Source of the DNA: Paenibacillus sp. JDR-2
GTDB taxonomy: Bacteria > Bacillota > Bacilli > Paenibacillales > Paenibacillaceae
Direction: 5' to 3'
Assembly: GCF_000023585.1 (NCBI RefSeq)
Contig: NC_012914.1
Coordinates: 6,145,501-6,209,500, forward strand
DNA: 64,000 nt
The notes beneath the pieces were generated by a model. The model saw only the letters and a list, made by a program, of their open reading frames with translations, was not told the DNA's origin and made no database searches. Numbering within the stretch: position 1 is the first letter of the stretch; every line of letters begins with the position of its first letter. The position numbers and the translations under genes are program-made. Below, in pieces: positions 16,190-24,597 of this stretch.

Positions 16190-16257
16190 CAAAAAAAGGC
16201 TGCTCCGAGCAAACCGAATGTTACATTCGGATTGTTCGAAGCAGCCTCTTTTTTTCG
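16190..16257. terminator. Bidirectional terminator
   Basis: AAAAAAAGGCTGCT pairs with AGCAGCCTCTTTTTTT around an inner ACCGAATGT/ACATTCGGAT stem, between convergent adaB and thrC. Confidence 0.85.
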
Positions 16258-16263
16258 CGTCAA

Positions 16264-17664
16264 TTACGCGTTGTAGAACTTCACGATTTCTTGAACGATT
16301 GCTTCTTGCGTGCCGTCCACCTGCGTTTGACGCTGCGGCTTGTTGAAAAGCGCCTGAATTTGCGCAGGGAACTCTTGCTCAATGCCAATGAGCTCAATCG
16401 CTTCGTTGAACTTCGCAGGATGCGCCGTTGCCAGCGAGATCGTTACCGAGCCTGCTGCCGCTTGTTGGTCCGATGCCGCTACGCCGCATGCGGAGTGAGG
16501 ATCCAGCAGGTAGCCCGTTTCTTTATTGTATGCTGCAATCGTGTCCAGACACTCGCGGCCTTCTACGCCATGCGCAGCGAACTCTTCCTGTACTTTGCGG
16601 AGCGCGTCGCCGGATACGACGATTTGACCTTCCGACTTAAAGCCGTCCATAATCGAACGGATTTGCTCAGGATTTTCGTCCAATACATAGTAAAGGTAAC
16701 GTTCGAAGTTGCTTGCCACTTGAATGTCCATCGATGGGCTGTAAGTCGTGCGGAAATCGCCCGGCTTGTACACGCCTTCTTTGATGAAGCGCTCAAGGAT
16801 GTTGTTTTCGTTCGTAGCGAGAATAAGCTTGTCAACCGGCAGCCCCATACGCTTCGCCAGGTATCCCGCAAAAATATCGCCAAAGTTGCCTGTCGGCACG
16901 CTGAAGTTCACTTTTGCGTCTTGCTTGCCTGTCTGCTTCGCCACTTGGAAGTACGAATAGAAGTAGTAGACCGTTTGCGCCATAATGCGTACGAAGTTGA
17001 TCGAGTTAATCGCGCACAGATGGTTAGCCGCTTTGAACTCCAGATCAGCGAACAGGTCTTTAATGATGCGTTGGCAGTCGTCGAAGTTGCCTTCCACGGA
17101 CAGGTTCAGAACATTGTCATCTAGAATCGTCGTCATCTGCAGCTCCTGCACTTTGCTTACTTTGCCGTTCGGATGCAGGATGCAGATCTTGATGCCTTCT
17201 TTGCCTTTGACGCCTTCGATCGCCGAAGCGCCTGTGTCGCCGGAGGTAGCGCCAAGAATGTGGATCTTCTTATTCTGCTTGCGGGACACGTACGTATATA
17301 ATTGGCCCATGAACTGGAGCGCAATGTCCTTGAATGCAAAAGTAGGACCATGGAACAATTCCAGCAAATAGAGGTCATCCTTCAGCTTATGAACCGGAGT
17401 AACTTCCGGATGGCGGAACGTCGCGTAGCCGTCGTATACCATTTTCTTCAGATCTTCATAAGGAATTTCATCATTCGTATAAAGCGAGAAAATTTCAAGC
17501 ACCAGCTCCTGATAGCTGAGCTCCTGCCATTCTTTCAGCTTAGCCGCGGAAACAACCGGAATTTCGTAAGGCACAAGAAGGCCGCCGTCGTCCGCAAGAC
17601 CCATGAGGAAAGCGTCGACAAAGCCGATTTTGCCTACATTTCCGCGAGTACTGATATATTCCAT
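16264..17664 (-). CDS. thrC: Threonine synthase (long form)
   Basis: This 466-residue PLP enzyme converts O-phosphohomoserine to threonine. The PLP Lys is K112 in PTFAFKDIALQF, the phosphate-binding region is GATSGDTGASAIEG, and SVPTGNFGDIFAGY follows. The N-terminus (YISTRGNVGKIGF) and length are those of the long-form enzyme found in E. coli and yeast, not the short B. subtilis form. The ATG at 17664 is preceded by GTAGGAGGG. It is a single gene here with no hom or thrB beside it. Confidence 0.93.
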   Translation of the reverse strand: MEYISTRGNVGKIGFVDAFLMGLADDGGLLVPYEIPVVSAAKLKEWQELSYQELVLEIFSLYTNDEIPYEDLKKMVYDGYATFRHPEVTPVHKLKDDLYLLELFHGPTFAFKDIALQFMGQLYTYVSRKQNKKIHILGATSGDTGASAIEGVKGKEGIKICILHPNGKVSKVQELQMTTILDDNVLNLSVEGNFDDCQRIIKDLFADLEFKAANHLCAINSINFVRIMAQTVYYFYSYFQVAKQTGKQDAKVNFSVPTGNFGDIFAGYLAKRMGLPVDKLILATNENNILERFIKEGVYKPGDFRTTYSPSMDIQVASNFERYLYYVLDENPEQIRSIMDGFKSEGQIVVSGDALRKVQEEFAAHGVEGRECLDTIAAYNKETGYLLDPHSACGVAASDQQAAAGSVTISLATAHPAKFNEAIELIGIEQEFPAQIQALFNKPQRQTQVDGTQEAIVQEIVKFYNA

Positions 17665-17707
17665 TTGTAATTCCCTCCTACTATTGCCTAACCTTCCCCC
17701 TATTATA

Positions 17708-17757
17708 GAAAAAGACCGCCGTAACCACAAGACAATCTTGCTGGTTAATAGCGGTCA
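17708..17757 (-). terminator. Terminator of the murG-like gene
   Basis: On the minus strand GACCGCTATTAACCA pairs with TGGTTACGGCGGTC, followed by TTTTTC. It separates murG from thrC. Confidence 0.75.
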
Positions 17758-17775
17758 TTCGAGGGTTTTCGGCAA

Positions 17776-18840
17776 TTATTTCGCCGTTTTCTTGATCAGG
17801 CCGATCAGCTCAGACAAAGCGTCCTGGCGGTCGTTTTTCTGCATGTTATCCACGTATTTATCGCGGTTCGCGTACAAGTCGGTTACATGGCTGACCAGCG
17901 TATCCGGCGTCATGTTCTCTTCATAGAGCACATCGCAAAAGCCGGCCGATTGGAACGAACGGGCGTTAAGGATCTGGTCGCCGCGGCTCGCTTCCTTCGT
18001 CAGGGGGATAAGCAGCATCGGCTTGCGCAGGTACAGGAACTCGAAGATCGAGTTCGAGCCGGCACGCGAGATGATCACGTCCGACATGGCTAGAAGGTCA
18101 GGAAGCTCCTCATTCACGTACTCGAACTGTTTGTATTGAGGAGACTGAAGAGATTGCTCTACCTGGCCTTTGCCGCACAAATGGATGATCTGGAATTTCT
18201 CCGTCAGCTTGCCAAGCGAAGCGCGTACAGCCTGGTTAATCTTGCGCGCGCCAAGGCTGCCGCCCATGATGAGCAGCACCGGCTTGCTCGAAATAAAGCC
18301 CGCGAACTTACGGCCGCGCGCCGCATCGCCTGCTTTGAGCTGATCGCGAATAACCGCTCCAACGTAATGCGATTTGCCTGCCGGCAGATGCTGCTGCGTC
18401 TCCCGGAAGGTCGTGCACACGCCCGCCGCAAATGGAATCGAGATCTTGTTCGCGAGGCCTGGGGTTAAGTCGGACTCATGGATGAGCACCGGCACCCTGT
18501 TCAGCCGCGCGCCAATCACGACCGGAACGGATACGAAACCGCCTTTAGAAAACAGCACGTCAGGTTTTTGCTTCTTAATAATGCGGTAAGCCTGAAAGGC
18601 GCCTTTGATGACTTTGAACGGGTCCTTCACGTTCTGCCAATCCAGATAACGGCGCAGCTTGCCCGTTGCGATACCGTGATAACGCACGTTCTGAAGAGGC
18701 TCGATGAGCTGTTTCTCAATCCCAGCCTCCGAACCTATGTAGTCCACCGACCAGCCTTCTTGTATAAAATGGGGGATCAACGCCAGGTTTACCGTCACGT
18801 GCCCTGCCGATCCGCCGCCTGTAAACATGATTTTACGCAA
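17776..18840 (-). CDS. MurG-family UDP-GlcNAc transferase
   Basis: This protein of about 354 residues belongs to the MurG glycosyltransferase family that adds GlcNAc to lipid I to make lipid II. It has the glycine-rich donor loop FTGGGSAGHV, SKGGFVSVP, HESDLTPG (HEQN in most MurG), MGGSLGARKIN and ISRAGSNSIFEFL. The GGGSAGH and HESD variants mark a paralogous branch common in Firmicutes, so a second, canonical murG in the dcw cluster is likely. The TTG at 18840 is eight bases after AGGAGT; the GTG at 18849 overlaps the SD. An SD-abutting palindromic repeat lies immediately upstream. Confidence 0.85.
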   Translation of the reverse strand: MRKIMFTGGGSAGHVTVNLALIPHFIQEGWSVDYIGSEAGIEKQLIEPLQNVRYHGIATGKLRRYLDWQNVKDPFKVIKGAFQAYRIIKKQKPDVLFSKGGFVSVPVVIGARLNRVPVLIHESDLTPGLANKISIPFAAGVCTTFRETQQHLPAGKSHYVGAVIRDQLKAGDAARGRKFAGFISSKPVLLIMGGSLGARKINQAVRASLGKLTEKFQIIHLCGKGQVEQSLQSPQYKQFEYVNEELPDLLAMSDVIISRAGSNSIFEFLYLRKPMLLIPLTKEASRGDQILNARSFQSAGFCDVLYEENMTPDTLVSHVTDLYANRDKYVDNMQKNDRQDALSELIGLIKKTAK

Positions 18841-18847
18841 AACGCTC

Positions 18848-18950
18848 ACTCCTAAAAAGAATTATCACCAGGACTGGCCTAATAAAGGCCTGTCGTGATG
18901 ATTCTTACTTCGAAAGCATAATCCTAAAAAGAATTATCACCCGACCGGCC
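18848..18950 (-). repeat. SD-abutting palindromic repeat of the murG-like gene, one full and one partial copy
   Basis: On the minus strand the full unit reads GCTTTCGAAGTAAGAATCAT, a GACAGGCC..GGCCAGTC stem, then GTGATAATTCTTTTTAGGAG. A partial unit (GTGATAATTCTTTTTAGGA) precedes it at 18921-18945. The full unit abuts the SD of the murG-like gene. Confidence 0.85.
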
Positions 18951-18980
18951 TAACCACCTTATGCCGCTCACTTATCCCGT

Positions 18981-19205
18981 CTATTGTAAGCCAGCAGGCT
19001 TGTTGATTTCCAGTATGCAGCGAAAACTTTCCACATGGCGGCAGGCTTGAGGAGCGAGGCCACTATGAGACTTACACACTTGGCTACTCGTACGATACCC
19101 ATCGGCTAGACGCATTTGGAGTTTACAGCGACAGTAACTGTTCGGCCCTGAGCTTCGAATGAGGAGATAAGCGGGTACGTATGAGCGTAGTGGCGGGACC
19201 ACTCA
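18981..19205. other. Unassigned structured-looking intergenic segment
   Basis: This 225-bp stretch has normal GC content and no convincing gene. It contains a tight AGTGG/CCACT hairpin at its right end (19187-19202), an ACAGTtACTGT palindrome (19130-19143 region), and two copies of GCAGGCTTG (19005, 19041). A 73-codon minus-strand frame spans it but lacks an SD and is rich in Arg, Cys and Ser. I have a general impression that similar segments recur in Paenibacillus genomes, but cannot show it here. It could be a structured RNA or an element remnant. Confidence 0.35.
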
Positions 19206-19220
19206 ACCAAACCACAACAA

Positions 19221-19270
19221 AAAAGCCGCGACTGGCCCGAGCGCGCAAGCTCGTCCAATCGCGGCTTCAT
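19221..19270 (-). terminator. Terminator of the SRPBCC-arsR operon
   Basis: AAGCCGCGATTGG pairs with CCAGTCGCGGCTT on the minus strand, with an inner GAGCTTGCGCGCTC hairpin and a following TTTTTTG. Confidence 0.85.
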
Positions 19271-19663
19271 TTATTCCTGGGGTTTGCCTTCGATCACCTT
19301 GAGCGGACCTGACGGTTCGCCGGCCGGCATGTCTTCTTCGACAAAGCGCTTGAGCGCCTGCAGCTTGTTCTCCCAGAACCTCTCGTAGTAGCTGAGCCAG
19401 CGCTTCAGCTCAAGCAGCGGTTCCGGCTCCAGCCGGTATCGCGTCTCGCGTCCAACCTTGCGTTCCTTCACGAGGCCCGCTTCCGCCAGCACGCGCAGAT
19501 GCTTCGATACGGCGGTCCGGCTCATGGAATAATGGGCGCTAATGACGTTAACCGGCATTTCCTGATCGACTAACAGCTGCAGCAGGCTGCGGCGGGTTGG
19601 ATCGGCAATCGCTTGGAAGACGTCATGCTTGGGCTCGGAAGCGAGATTATTGTCCTTCGACAT
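19271..19663 (-). CDS. ArsR-family winged-helix repressor
   Basis: This repressor of about 130 residues has the ArsR fold: DVFQAIADPTRRSLLQLL, then the recognition helix VISAHYSMSRTAVSKHLRVL and wing VKERKVGRETRY. It lacks the Cys metal motif, so it is of the non-metal-sensing type that travels with SRPBCC (AHSA1) genes. Its start lies within the end of the upstream SRPBCC gene (17-bp overlap, ATG at 19663), which argues for coupled translation. Two palindromes at the shared promoter are likely its operators. Confidence 0.87.
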   Translation of the reverse strand: MSKDNNLASEPKHDVFQAIADPTRRSLLQLLVDQEMPVNVISAHYSMSRTAVSKHLRVLAEAGLVKERKVGRETRYRLEPEPLLELKRWLSYYERFWENKLQALKRFVEEDMPAGEPSGPLKVIEGKPQE

Positions 19664-20081
19664 AGCTTGCAAACTTCTTCACGATGCCAGCCCAACCACC
19701 GGCCATGTGCTCGCGTACTTGCGGATGCGGTTGGTTGAATTCGGTAACCTTATCCGCATCCCAGCCGCCGTGAATCAGCGTAAATTCGGTTTTACCGCCT
19801 TCCAGCTCTTTCAATTCAAAAGTCAGCGTCCAGTCCTTTCCCCAGTTGAAGGTCAGACGGTTCGGAGGTTCAACCTCCGTTACTTTGCAAGGAGACTGGC
19901 CGAACTGGCCGGTCTCCAAATGGAATTCGCAGCCTACCTCCGGCTTAAAGCTTTCGCTTGGAGCCATAAACCAAGCCGAGACTCCCTCTCTAGTGGATAC
20001 CGCATTCCATACCTTTTCAATAGATGCATTCACTTGAACCGTCTGACGTACGTCAGGCAATGTATTAACTCCGTTACTCAT
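19647..20081 (-). CDS. SRPBCC/AHSA1-domain protein
   Basis: This 144-residue protein is a single START-like AHSA1 domain that should form a hydrophobic ligand cavity. Typical are VNASIEKVWNAVSTREGVSAWFMAP, PNRLTFNWG and the closing helix MAGGWAGIVKKFASYV. Proteins like this are common partners of ArsR repressors and have no settled biochemical role. It is the first gene of the pair and its promoter lies directly upstream. Confidence 0.87.
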   Translation of the reverse strand: MSNGVNTLPDVRQTVQVNASIEKVWNAVSTREGVSAWFMAPSESFKPEVGCEFHLETGQFGQSPCKVTEVEPPNRLTFNWGKDWTLTFELKELEGGKTEFTLIHGGWDADKVTEFNQPHPQVREHMAGGWAGIVKKFASYVEGQ

Positions 20082-20127
20082 GATCCATACCTCCGATTAT
20101 TTAATAACCTATCGTCATCGCCAGTTA

Positions 20128-20181
20128 GGAAACCATTTGGTTTCGTTTTTTATTATAGGAAACCAAATGGTTTCCTGTCAA
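20128..20181 (-). promoter_or_regulatory. Consensus promoter with two repressor palindromes
   Basis: On the minus strand TTGACA (20181-20176) and TATAAT (20157-20152) flank an 18-bp spacer that is exactly the palindrome GGAAACCATTTGGTTTCC. A second copy (GAAACCAAATGGTTTCC, 20144-20128) lies just downstream of the -10, about 30 bp centre to centre. This fits tight autorepression by the ArsR protein. Confidence 0.85.
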
Positions 20182-20186
20182 CAACC

Positions 20187-21269
20187 TTATTTCGCCAAAA
20201 GCAGCAGCCGGTCATCCTTATCAGATGGTGTCCCTCTTCCATCCGTATTATTCGTTATGACGTAGATATCGCCGTTATGAACGCGTACATCCCGCAGCCT
20301 GCCCTCGTTCCCAAGCACAACCGACATCTTTTTCGTCAGCGTATTGTATCTCAAAAGCTTCTCTCCCCGGAGGGTGGCCACCAGCAGATTATTGCCCGAT
20401 TCCATCGCTATGCCCGAAGGAGCGATCGTATCCTCGCCCGTATGATAGACCGGGTCAATCATCCCTTCCCGGTGCTGCCCTCCAATCACAACCGGCCAGC
20501 CGTAATTGCCGCCTGGTACGACACTGTTAATCTCGTCATGTCCGCCGGGATTGCCCGATGGGCCGTGCTCCGCGACCAACAGCATGCCCGAGCTGCTCCA
20601 CGCAAGCCCTTGCGGGTTCCGGTGCCCGTAAGAGTACACATAAGAATCGGGAAATGGATTGCCCGGCGGAATCGAACCGTCCAGCTTCATCCGGAGGATT
20701 TTGCCGGCGAGACTATTCTTATCCTGCGACAGCTTCTCCTGCCCGGCATCTCCTGTCGTTACATACAGTAAACCGTCCGGCCCAATCGCCATCCGGCCGC
20801 CGTCATGATTAAACGAACCTGGAATCCCTTCGAGCAGCGCCCTCGATTCTACCCAGGCATCCTTCTCCAGCTTCAGCACAATAATACGGTTCAGGATCTT
20901 CCCGTTTTCCTCATACGTGTGATAGGCAAAAGCCTCCTTCGACGTCTGAAAATCCGGAGCAAGCACAAACCCGAGAAAACCGCCTTCCCCTTGAGCATGC
21001 ACGTTTTTATCGAAATGGACCGGCATCCTCGTCGACTTGCCTTCGGCAACCCGCACGACATTGCCATCCCTCTCGCTGATATAGATCACATCGCCGTCAA
21101 AGGCGATCACCCACGGTGCCTGCAGCTTCTCCGCCACAACCTTGTAGGCAGCCTGCTCCCCCGACACCTGCGTGCCGCCTGTATTGACCGATGATTTGCT
21201 GTCCTCGCAGGAGGCCAGCAAAAGCGCGCCGACCGTTATGACAACAGCGGTTAGAATCCTTTTTCTCAT
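20187..21269 (-). CDS. PQQ-dependent sugar dehydrogenase-like lipoprotein
   Basis: This 360-residue protein is a six-bladed beta-propeller of the glucose/sorbosone dehydrogenase family. It has a lipoprotein signal (LLLASC), so it is anchored outside the membrane. Family motifs are APWVIAFDGD, GGFLGFVLAPDF, NHDGGRMAIGPDGLLYVTTGD (catalytic His), GHRNPQGLAW, EHGPSGNPGGHDEIN and GGNYGWP. These carry the PQQ- and calcium-binding positions of the soluble glucose dehydrogenase type. Firmicutes seldom make PQQ, so the true cofactor or substrate is open. The ATG at 21269 has GAGGAGAG eight bases upstream. Confidence 0.88.
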   Translation of the reverse strand: MRKRILTAVVITVGALLLASCEDSKSSVNTGGTQVSGEQAAYKVVAEKLQAPWVIAFDGDVIYISERDGNVVRVAEGKSTRMPVHFDKNVHAQGEGGFLGFVLAPDFQTSKEAFAYHTYEENGKILNRIIVLKLEKDAWVESRALLEGIPGSFNHDGGRMAIGPDGLLYVTTGDAGQEKLSQDKNSLAGKILRMKLDGSIPPGNPFPDSYVYSYGHRNPQGLAWSSSGMLLVAEHGPSGNPGGHDEINSVVPGGNYGWPVVIGGQHREGMIDPVYHTGEDTIAPSGIAMESGNNLLVATLRGEKLLRYNTLTKKMSVVLGNEGRLRDVRVHNGDIYVITNNTDGRGTPSDKDDRLLLLAK

Positions 21270-21293
21270 CCCCATCTCTCCTCATCCCGTATG

Positions 21294-22412
21294 TTACAGA
21301 GGCTGACTGAGCTCGATGTACTTAATCCTATTGTGGTCAAAATAAAGATGGAATTTCAAATAGTCGCCCATTTTGTAGCTCCACTTGGAATCCAGCTGCA
21401 AATTCGGCTTGCCAAGCTTCTGCACAACCTCTTCCTTCGACATGCCGACGGCCAGACCGTCCGGAGTGGCGTAATTGCTGTCCATAAACACGATACTCCG
21501 GTTCAATTGCATAACCCCGTCGCTATATTCGGTTATATTGCCTACTGCCTGAACGGCATCATCATAATAATGTCCGAGCAGAGTTGGCTGGACGCTGCTT
21601 CTAAGCAGAAGCAACTGCTCCCACTCGTTATAGGAGTTGTCGGTGACTGTCAGCCTTTCCCCTTTATAAGAGAAGCTTTCGTCGATCCCGCCTTCGTGGG
21701 TTTCCATCTCGATCCGGGACTGCTCGAACATCCGATCGATCTCGGCAAGCTTAGAATTCGGTTCCATGATGCCATGCATCAGCAGCATCACCTGATCGTC
21801 CGCATAATAACGGCGGCCGCCTAAAAGATACTCGTTTGTGTTCACATCGTACGGGATTCTGTACACCGAATCGGCCGTTTCGAAACGGATCAAGCTCTCC
21901 TCGCTTAACGTCTTATCAGCCGAAGCTGCTTTCGTCATCTCTAGCCCGTTCAGATTTTGCAGAATAACATACATACGGTCTTGAGGTATCAGCGTTTCCT
22001 TCACCCAAATCTTCTTAACCTCTTCCGTTGTGAACGGCAAGGCATCCTTCAGATAACCGTCCTGTTTAGAGGGAATAACGAAAAACTGTCCCTTGGCTAT
22101 CGGAGTAGGACTAGGCCAAGCCTCTGGCGATGGAGACTCTGTCGGACTCGGATTTGGCGACAGCCCTTTGCCCCAATATCCTCCAGGTGCTCCAACGTCC
22201 TCCCGGAACGCAACGGCAACAATCACGGCTATAGCAACAAAAGACACGGCAGCCCACGATAAACGAAGCATCCCGCGGCTTCTCCTCTTCTCCCCACGGT
22301 CGAGCGCCTCCGCCCGGCGCACAATCGCTTCCTTCTTGTCTCTCGTAAAAGTCGTCTGAACATGCGGCCCCCGCCGCAATTCACGGTACCATTCCGGCTG
22401 CTTCTCATTCAT
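21294..22412 (-). CDS. Probable membrane-bound anti-sigma factor
   Basis: This 372-residue protein has a cytosolic N-terminus of about 50 residues, one membrane span (about residues 52-70), a Pro/Ser/Thr-rich linker with repeated SPSP/SPTP, and a large outside domain. The C-terminal DGLAVGMSKEEVVQKLGKPN resembles small outer-surface beta domains of the SmpA type. Its ATG overlaps the sigma-factor stop by eight bases (ATGAATGA), the usual layout of an ECF sigma/anti-sigma pair. I see no clear ZAS zinc motif, so the role is inferred from position and topology. Confidence 0.7.
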   Translation of the reverse strand: MNEKQPEWYRELRRGPHVQTTFTRDKKEAIVRRAEALDRGEKRRSRGMLRLSWAAVSFVAIAVIVAVAFREDVGAPGGYWGKGLSPNPSPTESPSPEAWPSPTPIAKGQFFVIPSKQDGYLKDALPFTTEEVKKIWVKETLIPQDRMYVILQNLNGLEMTKAASADKTLSEESLIRFETADSVYRIPYDVNTNEYLLGGRRYYADDQVMLLMHGIMEPNSKLAEIDRMFEQSRIEMETHEGGIDESFSYKGERLTVTDNSYNEWEQLLLLRSSVQPTLLGHYYDDAVQAVGNITEYSDGVMQLNRSIVFMDSNYATPDGLAVGMSKEEVVQKLGKPNLQLDSKWSYKMGDYLKFHLYFDHNRIKYIELSQPL

Positions 22413-22947
22413 ACGCGGCACTCCCCTTCCAACTGCTGTTCATCCTTTTGCGCGCCCTCGACAGTCTGGTTTTGACCGTCCCCTCCGGCAGCATAAGCGC
22501 GTCAGCGATTTCCTTTGTCGTCAGCTCGTATTTCGCATGGAGGACAAGCACCTCCCGCAGCTTAACGGGCAGCTCCAGAACGGCATTCCACAGCTCGGAC
22601 GTGAACGCCAGCCTTATAGCTTCCTGCTCCGCAGACGGACTTTCCCCGTCATGGGCAGCGCTTCTGCCGATAAGCAGCACCCGGCGCATAAAGGCCGTTC
22701 TTTTATAATTAATAGCCGTATTTCTTGTCATTGAGAGCAGCCAGGTTCGGATCGAAGAAGCTCCGCGAAACGAGCCGATTGTCTGATATACCTTCAGAAA
22801 CACGTCCTGCGTAACATCATCCGCTAGATCATGCCTTCGCGTGATGACATAAGCCAGATTCCATGCATCCTGGCCGTACGAATCCATCAGTTCTCTTAAT
22901 CCGGCGGCATCGATGCGGTCTATATAACGCCAGTAGTTATTTTCCAA
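22405..22947 (-). CDS. ECF-type RNA polymerase sigma factor
   Basis: This protein of about 180 residues has sigma region 2 (AWNLAYVITRRHDLADDVTQDVFLKVYQ, with the RTWLLSMTRNTAINYKR promoter-melting helix) and region 4 (LPVKLREVLVLHAKYELTTKEIADALMLPEGTVKTRLSRAR). It lacks region 3, as is normal for ECF factors. A TTG at 22947 after GAGAGGTGA is the likely start; a GTG at 22956 overlaps that site. An ECF-type promoter lies directly upstream, so the gene probably controls itself. The signal sensed is unknown. Confidence 0.88.
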   Translation of the reverse strand: MENNYWRYIDRIDAAGLRELMDSYGQDAWNLAYVITRRHDLADDVTQDVFLKVYQTIGSFRGASSIRTWLLSMTRNTAINYKRTAFMRRVLLIGRSAAHDGESPSAEQEAIRLAFTSELWNAVLELPVKLREVLVLHAKYELTTKEIADALMLPEGTVKTRLSRARKRMNSSWKGSAAYE

Positions 22948-22967
22948 TTTTGTCACCTCTCACACAT

Positions 22968-22996
22968 TAGACAATGCAGACAGGGGATTAGTTTCA
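22968..22996 (-). promoter_or_regulatory. ECF-type autoregulatory promoter
   Basis: TGAAAC (22996-22991), 17 bp, then TGTCTA (22973-22968) on the minus strand resembles ECF promoters (AAC -35 and GTC -10). The start of transcription would leave only about 14 nt before the TTG start, just enough to hold the SD. Confidence 0.55.
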
Positions 22997-23009
22997 TTCC
23001 CCGCAAAAA

Positions 23010-23060
23010 AAGAAACAGACCCGGTTCAGCCAACTTTATGGCCTTTCCGGGTCTGTTTTT
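23010..23060 (-). terminator. Terminator overlapping the end of the DUF2306-like gene
   Basis: AAACAGACCCGG (23013-23024) pairs with CCGGGTCTGTTT (23047-23058). On the minus strand a T run follows. The right arm lies inside the last codons of the 23036 gene. Confidence 0.8.
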
Positions 23061-23665
23061 ATCTTTCTGATTACAACCTCCGCCAGCAAAAGCAGCAGCA
23101 CAATCGTGCTGTAAATGGCGATCGTATAGCTCAGCGTATAATCCACCCCGATGCCGTTGTGCAGGGCTGCCGTGACCAGGTGGGTAAACAAATTGGTAAA
23201 TACAAAAACATAGCTTCGAATCATCCATTTGCGGTGCTCCGCGACCTTTCCTTTTCGGATTTTCACCACCGCAATCACCGTGATAACAAGCCAAATCATA
23301 TTAATAAAATTAAACGCAATGCTGTTCATTCTTCCGCCCGTAGAGAACGGAGCCATATAGCCGGAGGTTAGATCAACGATTGCCACAGCCAGCACGTAAG
23401 TATAGCCGAGTATTCGATGCAGCTTGGCACTGCGCTCTCTTATCCGTCTGGAGAAGTTAATAAGTCCGGCAATCATGGCCGCGCAGGCCGCCACAATATG
23501 CACATCCATAATAGTTAACCATAACGACACATGCTTTAATCCGGTCTTGTGACGCAGGAAGCGGCTCGCTTCAGGGTCGTAGATAAAGTTCGTAAAGGTC
23601 GTATATCCGATAAAACCGATAGATACGGCAATCGTGAGGATATACAGCGTTTTTCTTTTTTTCAA
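23036..23665 (-). CDS. DUF2306-like integral membrane protein
   Basis: This 209-residue protein has five or six membrane segments. The pattern of His and Arg at helix ends (KLHRILGYTYV, EHRKWMIRSYVFVFT) is typical of the DUF2306 family, in which conserved His residues may hold haem; function is not established. The family match is from remembered motif pattern. It is a single gene between the DUF72 gene and the sigma-factor operon. Confidence 0.75.
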   Translation of the reverse strand: MKKRKTLYILTIAVSIGFIGYTTFTNFIYDPEASRFLRHKTGLKHVSLWLTIMDVHIVAACAAMIAGLINFSRRIRERSAKLHRILGYTYVLAVAIVDLTSGYMAPFSTGGRMNSIAFNFINMIWLVITVIAVVKIRKGKVAEHRKWMIRSYVFVFTNLFTHLVTAALHNGIGVDYTLSYTIAIYSTIVLLLLLAEVVIRKIKTDPERP

Positions 23666-23706
23666 GGGACTGCCTCTTTCATGCTTTCTCTTTATGGGTA
23701 AGGTGG

Positions 23707-24597
23707 TTAAAAAAGATCAAGCTGCTCATATTGCGGAGGTTCCTCTCGCGGCTCCAGCGGGTCCCGGCCGTCCGGCCTCAATTGTCCGAGCAGCGCCATC
23801 ATCTGCTTCGCGTTATCCGCCGCATCGCCGCCGGAGTTATTGTTGAAGATCACGCAAATATGACCGCTTTGCTGCTGCAGCTGCTGAAGGTATTCCGCCC
23901 ATTGCTGCAGCTCGTCCGAATTGTAGCGGTACAAATACCGGACATCCCTCCAGTTCGACGCTCCGCCCTGGTTCCAGCCGCTGGCGTTACGGCCGTGGAA
24001 CCGGACAACCGTCATGGCTGCATCGGTCACTTCAAGCACGGTTGGAATCGACCCTAGACCCGCCTGCGGTTCGTCGCATACGCTATGCATCCAGCCCTCC
24101 TGGCGCATGAAGTCCAGCGTACGCTCCCGGTATTCCTCGGTGAACCAGCTTTGATGGCGGAACTCGAGCGCGACGGGGATCCCTTCCATCCGGCGCTTCG
24201 TTTCCCGCAGAATACGCACGTTGTCCCGGGTACAGTCGAACCACGGCGGGTACTGGAACAGTGCCGCTCTCAAGCGCCCCGCTTCCATCACCGGCATGAT
24301 CGAGTCGCGAAAGGACGCAAACGTGCTGTCCGGATCATTAGCCGCCGCTGCTGCCGCCGGACCGCGCTGATGTCCCGTCATTCCCTGATAAGCCTTGACG
24401 ATAAAATGCAGCGACTCCGGCGTCTCCTCCGTCCACTTGGCGAACCTCTCCGGAGGCTGTATCGCGTAGAAGCTGCTGTCCACCTCGACCAGCGGGAAAT
24501 GCTTCGCATATTCCTTCAGCCGGTCCTTCGTTTTGACGTTTGGGCCGTACAGCGCGTCCTGGTCTCCCCAGCCCGCAAGTCCGATATGGATAGGCAT
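23707..24597 (-). CDS. DUF72 family protein
   Basis: This 296-residue protein is of the DUF72 (YecE-like) TIM-barrel family of unknown function. Typical are IHIGLAGWGDQ at the N-terminus, LVEVDSSFYAIQ, FIVKAYQGMTGH, ALFQYPPWFDC, IPVALEFRHQSW and VRFHGRNASGW, with ICVIFNNNSGGDAADNAKQM at the end. The ATG at 24597 follows GAGAGTTGGTG; an upstream TTG (24615) is less likely. It is a single gene. Confidence 0.85.
   Translation of the reverse strand: MPIHIGLAGWGDQDALYGPNVKTKDRLKEYAKHFPLVEVDSSFYAIQPPERFAKWTEETPESLHFIVKAYQGMTGHQRGPAAAAAANDPDSTFASFRDSIMPVMEAGRLRAALFQYPPWFDCTRDNVRILRETKRRMEGIPVALEFRHQSWFTEEYRERTLDFMRQEGWMHSVCDEPQAGLGSIPTVLEVTDAAMTVVRFHGRNASGWNQGGASNWRDVRYLYRYNSDELQQWAEYLQQLQQQSGHICVIFNNNSGGDAADNAKQMMALLGQLRPDGRDPLEPREEPPQYEQLDLF

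Noticed and set aside
16291..17124. 277-residue plus-strand ORF across thrC
   Set aside because: Antisense shadow of threonine synthase with Arg/Cys-rich composition and no SD.
18981..19202. 73-codon minus-strand ORF as a gene
   Set aside because: No SD, odd composition and overlap with palindromes; described instead as an unassigned segment.
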